From Choristocarpus tenellus KU-1152 (taxonomy: Eukaryota > Phaeophyceae): a stretch of 20,060 bases of DNA. The stretch's first letter is position 1, and each line of letters starts with the position of its first letter. Shown here piece by piece: positions 1 through 9,728 of this stretch. Below the pieces are notes generated by a model that worked only from the letters and a program-made list of their open reading frames with translations, searched no databases and was not told the DNA's origin. The position numbers were made by a program, and so were the translations under genes. The stretch covers positions 1 to 20,060 of the forward strand of contig CAXNAD020000419.1 in the NCBI GenBank assembly GCA_964200185.2, read 5' to 3'.

Positions 1-22
1 CCCCCCCCGGATACTTTGGGTC
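1..22. repeat. Partial terminus of a C-run inverted-repeat element
   Basis: The window opens with eight C followed by GGATACTTTGGGTC. The same arrangement, a C run followed by A(T/A)(A/T)CTTTG, ends the two complete elements at about 641-827 and 10244-10413. This is therefore read as the right-hand end of a third copy whose body lies left of the window. The assignment rests on a short stretch and a homopolymer. Confidence 0.4.
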
Positions 23-640
23 AACCAAAGGGCTGCTCGATGTAGGAAATGTCTGCGCTCACTCTGTGTGTATATTCGCAAACTATATTGTTCTATGTTC
101 GATGTAGGAAATATTGTTCTATCAACTATTTTCACCACGAGGTCTTGTCGTTGTTGATAAAGTCGTTTCTCAAAACGTGATAAACGGACTGCTTATTAAT
201 CCAGTAAGACAAAAAAAAATCATCCAGACACAATCACTTGGATTTGGACTGCTGCGGTTGAATATATGAACAAAGGCCAAAATTGTCACACTCCAAAGGA
301 TAATAAATTGTGGTGGGAAGGGAGGAAAAGACTGCCAGTCAATCAAAAACATAGGATGGATCAAGGCACGCAAGCTGCCTTCATTTACTGATGAGGCTTT
401 TTTGTCAACCATTTTGATGCAACCAACAAGGGAGAAAATCTACTCAGGCTATTAGAACTTGTAATATAGTCAGCTGAAGCTGAGCAGTGTATTGTAACCT
501 TAAGTTCCCCACCCGAAAGGATGTCGAGAATTATTTTTTTATTTTTTTATGACTAGTTGCTACAAAGAAAAGTTAATTTTGTGTGATGTGTAGCATATGT
601 CCACTGTGCCTCTCCAAGAACGACAGACTTTGTCGTGCTT

Positions 641-827
641 CTGGGTCAAAGTATCTTGGGGGGGGGGGGATGTCGGTGTCCGTTTTTCACCCTTTATTCG
701 ATTTTCACTTTTTTGGTGTGGTTTGGTCGCACGTGTCGGATTTGAAATGTCAACAAAAAAAAGAGTTGTTTGACTGAAAACAGACGCCCCCTCACAAACC
801 ACCCCCCCCCTCCAGATTCTTTGAGTC
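641..827. repeat. MITE-like element with G-run/C-run inverted termini
   Basis: The left end reads GGTCAAAGTATCTT followed by twelve G (658-669). The right end reads nine C followed by TCCAGATTCTTTGAGTC. The reverse complement of the right end, GACTCAAAGAATCTGGA plus the G run, matches the left end with few changes. Similarity resumes further in, as GTCCGTTTTTCA on the left against GTCTGTTTTCAG in the reverse complement of the right. The enclosed roughly 110 bases have no convincing reading frame. Small size, imperfect inverted termini and lack of coding suggest a non-autonomous transposable element. A folded non-coding RNA is the alternative. I could not define a target-site duplication. Confidence 0.55.
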
Positions 828-1190
828 TCTGCATAACCAACATGTCAAGTATATAGGAGTGATTATATGTACTGCATGAGCATCGCACCTATGCACCGCC
901 CCACTCATTTCCACCTTCTCAAATGGCGATTAGACCGATTTATCCTTCAAAACAAATGGTACACTGAGCTCCATCTCTCTCTCTCGAATGGCCATGGCGA
1001 AGGGTGTAACTGGGATGAAAGGGAGCAATGTGCGCCATGTTCTCAAGAAAGATACAAAACAAACAACACCACTGTATAAGGGTAAGGGTATTTAGGAAGC
1101 TGCTGAGACACGCTTCATTGGTAGAGGAATTAGCCTCGACGTTCTTGTTTCGTGCTTCATAGAAGCATATGTTATTATTTTTTCAATTGC

Positions 1191-1195
1191 TATTA

Positions 1196-1227
<32 letters not shown>

Positions 1228-1228
1228 G
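1191..1228. repeat. ATT trinucleotide microsatellite
   Basis: There are about ten uninterrupted ATT units (1200-1227), flanked by further AT-rich imperfect copies and by CAATTG on both sides. This is a simple length-variable tract in non-coding sequence. Confidence 0.9.
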
Positions 1229-1382
1229 CAATTGTTAATTATTATTTGAACGGCGAATAGAAACCACACATACACAACAACACCATGCTTCATACACATA
1301 CACCTTTTCCCTTCACAAGTTGTTTCGTGTTATAGGAACTCACAAACGCCAATATTCTCAGTCTACAATGTTCCTCCCTCAC

Positions 1383-3824
1383 CGTCGGAGGAGAAGTGGC
1401 GCTGCTTCTGGCAGACGAGGTACTGCCAATCCCTCTCTCTCTTTCAGGAGGCGTGCTCTCTCATCTTCATCACGGTCTTCTACCCACTCCCTCAGGAATT
1501 TCTGCTTGATCTGGAAGTGCAAGCAAGGAGAGGTCAAAGGTCGAGGTAGCGTACGCATGTGAAAAAAAGGGCCCTAACCCTAACCTGTAATAGATCATTA
1601 CATGAAGTCATCAGTTACATGGCTTCCCGCTTTGATGGTACCAGTAAAGATATATACCTGAAAATGCAAGCTGAAACCTGCTCATGAGGTGCAAGAGATC
1701 TATTACATTACCTCGACATCTTGCCCAACTAGCAAAATTCCCAAACCTCCCAGCCCCAACACTCATTCTGTACATTGCTCTACCAACAAATAAATTCATA
1801 GCATTCAGTTTCCTCTCCTTTAGCCATACTTGAGCAACCTACCGTGTCACTTTTCCAGGCACACACAATTGGAGCAGGATGCTCATCCCCTGCTTTAGGG
1901 ACTGAGCTTGGTTTTTCGGGCGGCATTAGTATGACCCCTAGCTGGTTTTCATCATCCCAGCCATTTTCATCCTCCTCCTCAGATATAGGCCCACTATTTT
2001 TTCCAGGGGAAGGAACATCAGATAAATCACCATCTTCTCCAGCTGGTTGCTAGTTCGAGATCGTGGGAGATGATGTGACATGGAGGAAATTCCATTATAT
2101 TGTCGTTGATGAATGGAGAGAAAAGTCTAGAAAATATCCTCTGGCAGCATGGGGTTGGTTCTTGTCAACTACACCATAGTATAGAAGCAATGTAGGCGCC
2201 AGATTGCAAATTTGGAATGGTAGACAAAAGCTGGGGCAAATTGATTTGGACAGGAGTTGTAAGTGACTACCTGGGGTATATCTGAAAGTACAACTGGTGC
2301 TTTTTCTAATCAAAATTGCCTACACGCTTCTCTGAGGTATGGATTCCAAAGTAGCACAGGTGCATCCTGCTGTATGTCATTGGGAGCTTGTGTGTGTGTT
2401 GGGAGCTGGAAGTCTGTGTTACGTTGTCATTTTCTGGATCTTTGAAGCTTATGTTGAATATGTAAAACACTGCACCATGTGCCACAGCTATAGTCTCACG
2501 GTATCCAACATTATATGATGACAAAGAGAAGTCAGGAGATAATGAATTTTCCATCCCTATCCTTAGACTTTGGAAAAAAATAGTACAATATCAAGGAGAT
2601 TGCTTTCTACTGAACGCTGCAAAGCAATCTCTTTAAAGACATAAATGGAGGACCTGCTGTGGATTGGGGGGCTAGGGGTATTTGTCACCAAAATACACCT
2701 TTGCGATGAGTACTGGGCCTGGAGTAGTAGTGGAGTTCCTCCTGACTATGACCTCCTCAACTTGTTTCCTCCTTCGCTCTCTCTGTTGCTTAAGCTGTTC
2801 ACGCTTCTGACTGAGAGTTATCTGCCGATCGACATGGAGACAACAAACCGAATAGTGAATATGACGCCAAAGTGGATCATTATTGAGACATTGACTTTCA
2901 CCATACGGTAGCGTGAAAATGCGTATACTTGTTTGTAGTAGGGGAAGCATCAGCACATCGCTGTAGGGTTCCTTGACCAATTGACCCTCGTGCACACCAT
3001 AAGTTCTTCCCCACCTATATTCTCTAATAGTAGTAGCTCACTTTGACTGGCTGGAAATTTTGAGTCCTAATTCCTTCTCCCTGAGCAAGACCAGGAGGCG
3101 ATGTGTCTTCTGCAGCTACTGCACTCGCTGACAATACGGGCATTATATCGATGGATCAGAAATGTTATTCTTTATCTTCTCGAGCATTGCATTTCTTTGT
3201 TGAGAGAAGCATTATGCTTACGTCTGCCACCGCATTGCGAACCCTTTCGTAGTATGTGCTCCGGATTCTCTTCTCGGAGAGGTCTTGCAGTAAATGGCAA
3301 TGTAAACTTGAAGCTGTGTAGTAATCCTGAAGATAAGTTTGCATTCGAAGGGCTGTAACCACAATTGATAACAACTGTAGAATGAAAAATGATTTGACCT
3401 TGTCACCTTTACCCCCTGATAATACTTCCCCCGAAGATCGTCGCCTTCGCCTCTCCCTCGCTCTTTTTCGTAGTCTTTCCTCTAGGCCCTGTGTGAAAGC
3501 AAGGAAGGCGTAGAGATCAAGAATTTTGGTACGAGCACTCAGTCTCGCAAACACGTTGCTCGAAAAACAGGTTGCTCGGCAAACAGTTACCACCACCTTG
3601 GCATTCGTAAAGTGCCGACCACGTATTCGGAGCTATTGCAGGAGAAGATGCCAAGAGTGGGTGAAGACATGAATGGCCTTAATGCCAATCATTACCATCA
3701 CTAGCAATCTACCATCAGAGAGAACACCTTACAAGGAACTCAAGGCACCAACCTCTCGGTCACTGTGTATGACGAATGGGTCTTTCTGTTCGTCATCACC
3801 GTCACTCGCCGCAGATCCAGGCAT
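1383..3824 (-). CDS. Gene A: charged, partly coiled-coil protein, unrecognised (3-prime end open)
   Basis: I do not recognise this protein. Nine minus-strand exons join with matching phases: 3824-3753, 3632-3597, 3488-3413, 3352-3222, 3109-3042, 3014-2907, 2810-2699, 2049-1843 and 1510-1383. They give about 312 residues, ending in phase 2 and so unfinished. The start is the ATG at 3824, which begins MPGSAASDGDDEQKD. Residues about 37-60 are very basic (RKRARERRRRR). Residues about 62-127 look helical. Residues about 165-182 form a charged helix (KREQLKQQRERRRKQVEE). Residues about 202-270 are acidic and Ser/Pro rich, including SEEEDENGWDDENQ. The last exon is helical and charged (REWVEDRDEDERARLLKERE). 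Strong donors include GTAAGC after 3222 and GTGAGG after 1383. The donor after exon 1 (GTTGGT) is weak, and an extra exon between 2698 and 2050 cannot be excluded; 2554-2420 has an open frame. No signal peptide or membrane segment is evident. Confidence 0.6.
1572..1585 (-). repeat. Telomere-like TTAGGG units in an intron of gene A
   Basis: CCCTAACCCTAACC on the plus strand reads GGTTAGGGTTAGGG in the sense of gene A. It lies about 60 bases upstream of the acceptor at 1511. It is short, so it could be chance or an intronic G-run splicing element rather than telomere-derived. Confidence 0.6.
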
Positions 3825-4024
3825 GTTTATCTCGTCGTAGAACCCTTCCCGCCTAAACACGCGTTAACTTGAACTGTCCTTCTGTCGTGCTGAGACCATG
3901 GTTTGTTGTTGTACGGTTTCACGTCATCCTAATGATGAATCTGAATCGACATAATTTCCACTCCACAATTTCAAAAAACACTTTCTCTTACCTAGTATTT
4001 TCGAATTTCCTGGTACGTTGTCTC
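3825..4024. promoter_or_regulatory. Short head-to-head intergenic region between genes A and B
   Basis: Only about 200 bases separate the two predicted start codons, so a shared bidirectional promoter is inferred. I see no convincing TATA box or other named element. If gene B starts upstream of 4025 (its frame is open back to about 3869), the spacer is shorter still. Confidence 0.35.
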
Positions 4025-6768
4025 ATGTTAGACAACATGGACCCAAATGCAACCAGAAAACACCCTGATAATGGTGATGAAGACGGGAAAGCATTGTTGT
4101 ACTCTTACCCTGCCATCGAACGGGCTAAGATGCTATCAGCTAATCGTCTAGGAGTCAGGACTCACCCACTTTCACACAAGAACCAACATCGTCCTACTTG
4201 TCCTAGGTCAGGCACTGTCAAAACATGTACTGTCGATCTCGAGGGAATCTTTGGAGATGTGCACTGGCTTGATCAACAAAATGAACTTCCGAAAGTGGAA
4301 AGGGCGACGTGTGCACGGCGAAAGGTGGTAGAAGGGTGTGTTGAGGGTACACGATTTGGTGACAACACCGGATTGGATGCGAATGAGTCACTTATCTTCG
4401 ATTATGGAAGGACAAGGCAGAATAGTCACGAAGTACACGAGGTGAGCTTGGGGTGATATGTCTTTGTGCAACCTCTGCCATCATTTCTACATCAAAATAG
4501 TACACGCCTACAATATTATTGACCTTCAATTTCCTTCTAGCATACAGGAGCACAACGATCAACTCCCTAGTCAAACTAATCTCTTTCCCCCTTTCAAATC
4601 GTTCTCTTGTGGTCACACCGCCCCGTACTCCCTTCAAACAGGCGTGCAGGAGCGCACGAGTGAAGGCCCTTGCCCTAGAGCGCTTCCTGTCTCACCAGGC
4701 TGGTCCAATTGCTGAAAAGGTATAGTGCGGGAAAAGAGATGACAACAACTGCCAGTTTCTTGAAAATGAAGCGTTGCAAGCTTTATGAATTCGAAGCCCT
4801 TACCCTTTCCTTGGACTCCGTCTTATTCGTGGGTTGATGGTCAATGTGGGCAATGCTTTGGGTAAACCACATTTGGTGATGTTCAATTTCTTCTATTGTA
4901 ACCACACAACACACGACGTGTCAGCCCTCGTGCTTAACAAAAAGTGGTTTGAAGTGTCTATATGTCTGGCTCTATTCACCCACATGCCAATCGATCCCAG
5001 AAATATGCATGTTTACCTTTTTCTTGGCCCAGGTATTTTTTTCAGCTCTTGACGATTATGCACTAGTGTGCCGCAATTTCAACGAGCTTCCATCCCGAAC
5101 TAGCTTGCCTGGAACTCCACCGGGAACAGTGCCCATCCTCCAGTCTAATGGGCATTGCCACACATCACCGAAATCGTCCTTGTCAATTGGGAGGCCATTG
5201 TCACCTTGCCTCTTTGACGACACCTTGACTGCCAGGGTTTGTGACCAGAGCAAAGCAGAGAGAATTTCCACTCATCAAGAGCAGACACATTTTGACCCAG
5301 TATGGATGAACAATTTGCCAGCATTGAAAGTAGATGGCGGAGTCCACACAACAGATTGGGAACCCTGGAAAGATTGGACTGATGAGACACTTCGGTGTGA
5401 TGAACCCTCAGCAAGATGGGGGAATGGGACTGAGACGGATTTCAATAGATTCCTTTTTTGTAATGGAAAAGTACCATTAGAAGTATGTGGTTGCCAGAGA
5501 GAGCCAGGTGTTGGAAGCAAGCAGAAGTCTTTGCCATGCAGGTCAGCTAGTAGTGATAGAGTAGTTCTCTATGCTAGGGGCGACCAACATTCACATGGCA
5601 CCCATTTGGATTCATTTCCAGAATCTACAACCGCTGAGGCCTTGAAGAGCGTGGGAGCTTGTTCTGGGTTGCATGGTGAATGCCAGGTACTATTCCAACA
5701 ACTGCGTTGTACAGGGAGTGGTGGAGGGTCAGGGACAAGTGAGGAAGTGGTACAGACAGCTAGGGTTGCAGGAGACACTGCTCAGGGAGAAGGAGACAGT
5801 GAGACAGAGGATTGGGAGAGAGGGGAACTGGACTGGGATGAGAAGAGACCACCTCAGGTGATAACGAAGTTGAAGGTGCTTGTTCTTAATATAAGACTGC
5901 GACCCACTTTTTTTTCCATCTGGTGACCTGCATTACCAAGGACCCCTGTGGTGATATTGAATTTTGGGCTCTCGCGATGGCATTGTGATATTCTTTAGAA
6001 GACCTGGTTGACTCCTGATTGGCGAATCATTTGGAGTATGTGGAAATTGATTTCCATAATGACCGCCCCAAGAGAGACTGCCAGCAGATCCTGCTCACTC
6101 TAGCCAAGCTACATGTTGCCCTTATGGAAGCAAGAAGTACTATTAGGGCCCCTCTTTCTGTGTAATACCTTATTTTAACATTTCGAATATGTATAACTGT
6201 ACTGTAGAAATGAAATGAGTCAAGTAGGTGTTACAGTTCTTGGGAGAGGAGGAACATACTTGGAATGAGTAAAAGTACAAATGGTTCCCACCACCCGCTA
6301 TGTCATGCCCTGCACAAAATTTGATACTTTTTTACAGCAAGTCTCCTTAGGCACCAATTTCCTCTATTCCCTCCCTCTCCCCCAATCAGCTGCTCATGAT
6401 TAGTTGAGTAATCTGATGACCTGAAACTCCATATTTATATTTACGCAGGATGTGTGGAATCTCAACCCTCTTGTGCCTGTAGCTCAAAGAGAATGCCAGC
6501 TCAAGGGCAGAGATAGGATTCTGAATCATGTTACCAGCAACAGGTTGAGTGAGTTTTTCTCTTCCTTCTAAACAAAAGCAGTGCATTCCACCGCTTTGCA
6601 ACCTCCCCCCCCCCCACCCACCCCAGCCCTCCCTACCCAATCAACTATTTGAAGGTCCAGACAGATGTGAGGGCAAAGATGGTTGGCCTCTCCAATCTTA
6701 TACGTGGAAAGATATCTGCAGCTGGAGGAGGAAGATTGAAGGCAGCGAGTGCAAAGGTTGTGACCTGA
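4025..6768 (+). CDS. Gene B: multi-exon protein of unknown function
   Basis: I do not recognise this protein. Exon 1 runs from the ATG at 4025 (MLDNMDPNATRKHPDNGDED) to a donor at 4346, 4358 or 4441. The first two fit the phase of the next exon, whereas the strong GTGAGC after 4441 does not. The remaining exons fit in phase: 4541-4719, 5033-5857, 6037-6159, 6449-6543 and 6672-6768, the last ending in TGA. The exon at 4541 contains a basic helical stretch (FKQACRSARVKALALERF). The 825-base exon is uninterrupted for 275 codons, starts VFFSALDDYALVCRNFNELP, is rich in Ser/Thr/Pro and Trp, and ends acidic (DSETEDWERGELDWDEKRP). Later exons look like helical segments (CQQILLTLAKLHVALMEAR; RILNHVTSN; SNLIRGKISAAGGGRLKAA). 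The best splice pair is TTTACGCAG before 6449 with CAG-GTTGAG after 6543. The acceptors before 6037 and 6672 are poor in pyrimidines, so these borders may shift. It is divergent from gene A. Confidence 0.55.
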
Positions 6769-7503
6769 CATCAGTGCTATCCCCCTACCACTAGAGGTGT
6801 GTTCATAACAAAGAAGCTGGTTGTATAACTGTGGCCTTTAGGGTATGCACTGGATATAAAGATTTCATGTGTGGATATAGTCATTATGTCCTAGTCTTTT
6901 GTTGTAGTTCCTGCTAAACTGTTGGATAAGAGTTTGCCTTGACTTTCTTGGGCTGCAAATAGTCAAACAGGAATGATCAAGAATTTGAGTTTGTAGTAAT
7001 GATTGCACTCCCTACTATTACCCATGCCAACTCTAGAGTTGAAGCAGGTGATGGAGGTGTTAAATTTGATTTATGGGTTACGAGTTCCCGCTTTGGTACA
7101 AGATAAGTTAAAATTTAGGCAGGTTACTAGTTACAGTGTGGCACCTCTGCCAGGTGTGGGGGTCAGATGTTTGGGGATTTAGTGAATCCACCACCCTGAT
7201 TGCTACAGATTTGTTGTGTGTTGGATGTCAGCCACAGCAGTATTACGGGGTTGAGTGTGTGCTGTTCAATATTTGACAGAAAGGTGGTAATAGATGCATC
7301 TCTTGACTACCTCTGTCAATAATCACTTGACGTATCGATGTTTGGATATTTACACCATGCAGTGTGCTTGCCTGTGCTCTTTCTGTAGCGTAGTGTGGCG
7401 GTTATTCCGCTTACACACTGACTTAAGGTGCAAGGGTACTGGACAACTTCAAGTCTGTTACATTTCACGTAATATATACTTTGCATATACCTTCGTACGC
7501 ATG

Positions 7504-7544
<41 letters not shown>

Positions 7545-8195
7545 CTATATGTAGTATACCAGCATCCCCCTTTTATTTGCTGTCCTTTTTGCCTTCCACA
7601 AGTCCCTCCACGATGTCGGTACTTTTGTACTACATAGCATCATTCATGCTTAGGGTCAAATTCATTCCTGCTCTCCACCCAGGGGTCCCTCTTTTGGGGA
7701 TCTGTGTAGTTGTTCTTTGCGCTTGGTTTGTTTCATGAATGCTCAATCGTCTTCCATATTATTGCTCCAGTGTTCGGTTCATCAAGGTGGAAGGAAGCAC
7801 AACACACAACAAATGGGGTATGACTATATAATCGTACCTCATTCAATACAACAGACTGGACTTTTTCACCTACATTGGGATAAAATCAGTGGAGGCGTGA
7901 TGGCGCGATTTTTGTGTACACGCGAACGCGCGAGATTTACTTCAGGAAGGTGGATGTTGGAGAAACGTTTGCATCTCAAAGGTGAGAAAGGACCCTTCCA
8001 ACTGCTGTCTACGTCGGTGTCATGATTGGTCGAGTTGCTGGATGGTGTTTTCCGGCCGGGTTTCGAAATAAACATAGCTCTCTACCTCTAACGAGAGGTA
8101 AATCAGAGCTTGATTTAGGCTCTCTCACCCGACCTACACCTTCGATCCAGCCTTTCTTGATCCTGCTGAAGCATAATGCCATTGCGGTTTTGATT
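6769..8195. other. Intergenic region between gene B and the frataxin gene
   Basis: I see no supportable gene here. The stretch is AT-leaning, with short frames only, and contains a GT microsatellite. It probably holds the 3-prime untranslated region of gene B and the promoter of the frataxin gene. A longer open stretch at 8022-8195 runs into the proposed frataxin start but does not look like protein. Confidence 0.5.
7507..7542. repeat. GT dinucleotide microsatellite
   Basis: Eighteen TG units run without interruption in non-coding sequence. It is a typical length-variable tract. Confidence 0.95.
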
Positions 8196-9728
8196 ATGAG
8201 TAGATGTTTGAGAGCCTCCTATTTTCCGAGGGTGGAAAGCGTTCGTTGCATGCTGGGGAGTGTGTATGCACCATCGTTTTATGAAGGGGAGGACCACTAC
8301 CTCTAGCGATTCGACTTTGAATATGACCCTGAATATTTCCTACTGCTATTTCCGCGGATTTGATTTTCTTTGTAGGCGCTTTGTTTACCAATAAGTCCAT
8401 ATTCTCATTCATGATGAGCACAGATGTGGAGCTCTGTTGTTGATGCTGCTCAATTGCGTTGATTCCTTAGTTGTACAGGTCACAATGGTTGCTCAATATT
8501 ATACACTTTAAAAACTCGAGATAGTCTAGTACGATATAGCCTTCATCGCCTTCACCCCTCACCCACACACCAGCTCCATCACGATCTTCCACTCCCCCTT
8601 CAAGGTTGGTTGTGGCTCAATCGGTCGGACCTGCCAAGGGTACTACCCACACAATCGGACCGAAGCGATAGACGCCTTTCATCACATGTATGGGGAAACA
8701 TCATCACTTCGAAACCAGGTAAGAGGGGAATGCCTCTGAATGGAGGTAATGCAGCCAATGGAGTGAAACTCTCAGGACATCCAGCGACTGAGGTGCACAA
8801 GGCAGGTATGGAGCAGTTGGACAGGGTGGAGAAGGCAGTGCAGGGAATGACGGGCCACTATGGTGTGTTTGAGGTGACACGAGTCAAGCACGAGTTGTGG
8901 ATTGACTTGGGGGATACTGTTGGGAAGTACTGGATACAATACGACAAGTTACTTCAGAAAATATGCCTCCTCTCTCCCCGGTCTGGAGGGTACCGCTACG
9001 ACTACCACAAGGAATCCGGGTGAGATGTGGAGGGAAAGAAACCTACCCCAGTCCAACTGTCCTAAACTACAGTAGGTCTTCAATTGCTCAATGGACTAGC
9101 TCTCATTGATTTAGGGTTGTGCTTCATCGTTTAATGCCATGTTAAATCTCCTTGAGTTAGACATCGAACAATGCTTGTATCTGAGCCTTGATGCTGAAAA
9201 AATCCTCAGTACCCTTTTCCAGTCCTATCAATATAGCACTACCTGGTATTTAATCTGATCTTGAAACGCTGACACTTTTCTGTTAGGTTTTTTTGTGCAC
9301 TTCTTGTCGCAATACACCTGTTAATTGTGGGAAGAGAGTCTTGTCTTAAGTGATAAGTAGAATATCTGTTATGAATCAAATAGGAAACATGACCACTATG
9401 TTTCTGGATTGTTATTGTTCATTGCCCAAAATATTGTTGAGGTGTGGATCATTACTCTCTTCACATATGATAACCACTACCTCTCAACAATAGAGTAGGC
9501 GCCATGTCCCTGTCAATGTGATACAAGGATGCTATTTCTGTACCATCTGGGCTGTGCAGTCATCTTTGGCTGTCATTTGCTGACCTTGGCATTTTTTTCA
9601 AACATGGTGAATGTTGATCTTTTTCTAACTTATGCAGGGCATGGTTGGGGGAAGCTGACGACCATGACTTTGAGGGTATGCTAACAAGGGATCTTATTCA
9701 GCAGTCCTATGGGCTGCCCCAGTTTTAA
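8196..9728 (+). CDS. FXN: Frataxin (CyaY family), mitochondrial Fe-S assembly factor
   Basis: Frataxin binds the mitochondrial cysteine desulfurase-scaffold complex and stimulates Fe-S cluster synthesis. The family core is clear in 8785-9019 plus 9638-9728: a first helix (HKAGMEQLDRVEKAV), strands through ELWIDLGDTVGKYWIQYDK, then KICLLSPRSGGYRYDY, WLGEADDHDFEGMLTRDLI and the stop TAA at 9726-9728. The donor GG-GTGAGA after 9019 and acceptor TATGCAG before 9638 restore GGG-GCA in frame. Upstream, a phase-compatible model joins 8196-8261 (MSRCLRASYFPRVESVR, a basic presequence) to 8574 onward. A GTAAGAG donor at 8719 and CCAG acceptor at 8784 mark an optional 66-base intron. The product would be 178 residues spliced or 200 with that segment kept, both normal for the family. 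The first exon and its GTGTAT donor are the weakest part. Several usually invariant surface residues are changed (see findings). The conserved core is confident; the 5-prime end is inferred. Confidence 0.82.

Larger units (their letters stand above)
1..1382. other. Non-coding stretch downstream of gene A
   Basis: Apart from the two element copies and the ATT microsatellite, I see no supportable gene here. Gene A's last recognised exon ends at 1383 in an open phase, so one or more 3-prime exons of that minus-strand gene may lie here. A possible acceptor near 1011 is followed by a short open stretch on the minus strand, but it stops quickly and has no good donor. Confidence 0.4.

Noticed and set aside
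820-1015. Minus-strand stretch with Cys-Thr-Ile-Cys-Phe-Glu after an acceptor-like site, resembling the start of a RING finger and in phase with the last exon of gene A
   Set aside because: The frame stops two codons later with no GT donor before it, and no further zinc ligands are seen.
5673-5861. Alternative frame with a helical, charged product overlapping the long exon of gene B
   Set aside because: The main frame is open for 275 codons and joins in phase to both neighbouring exons; this frame does not.
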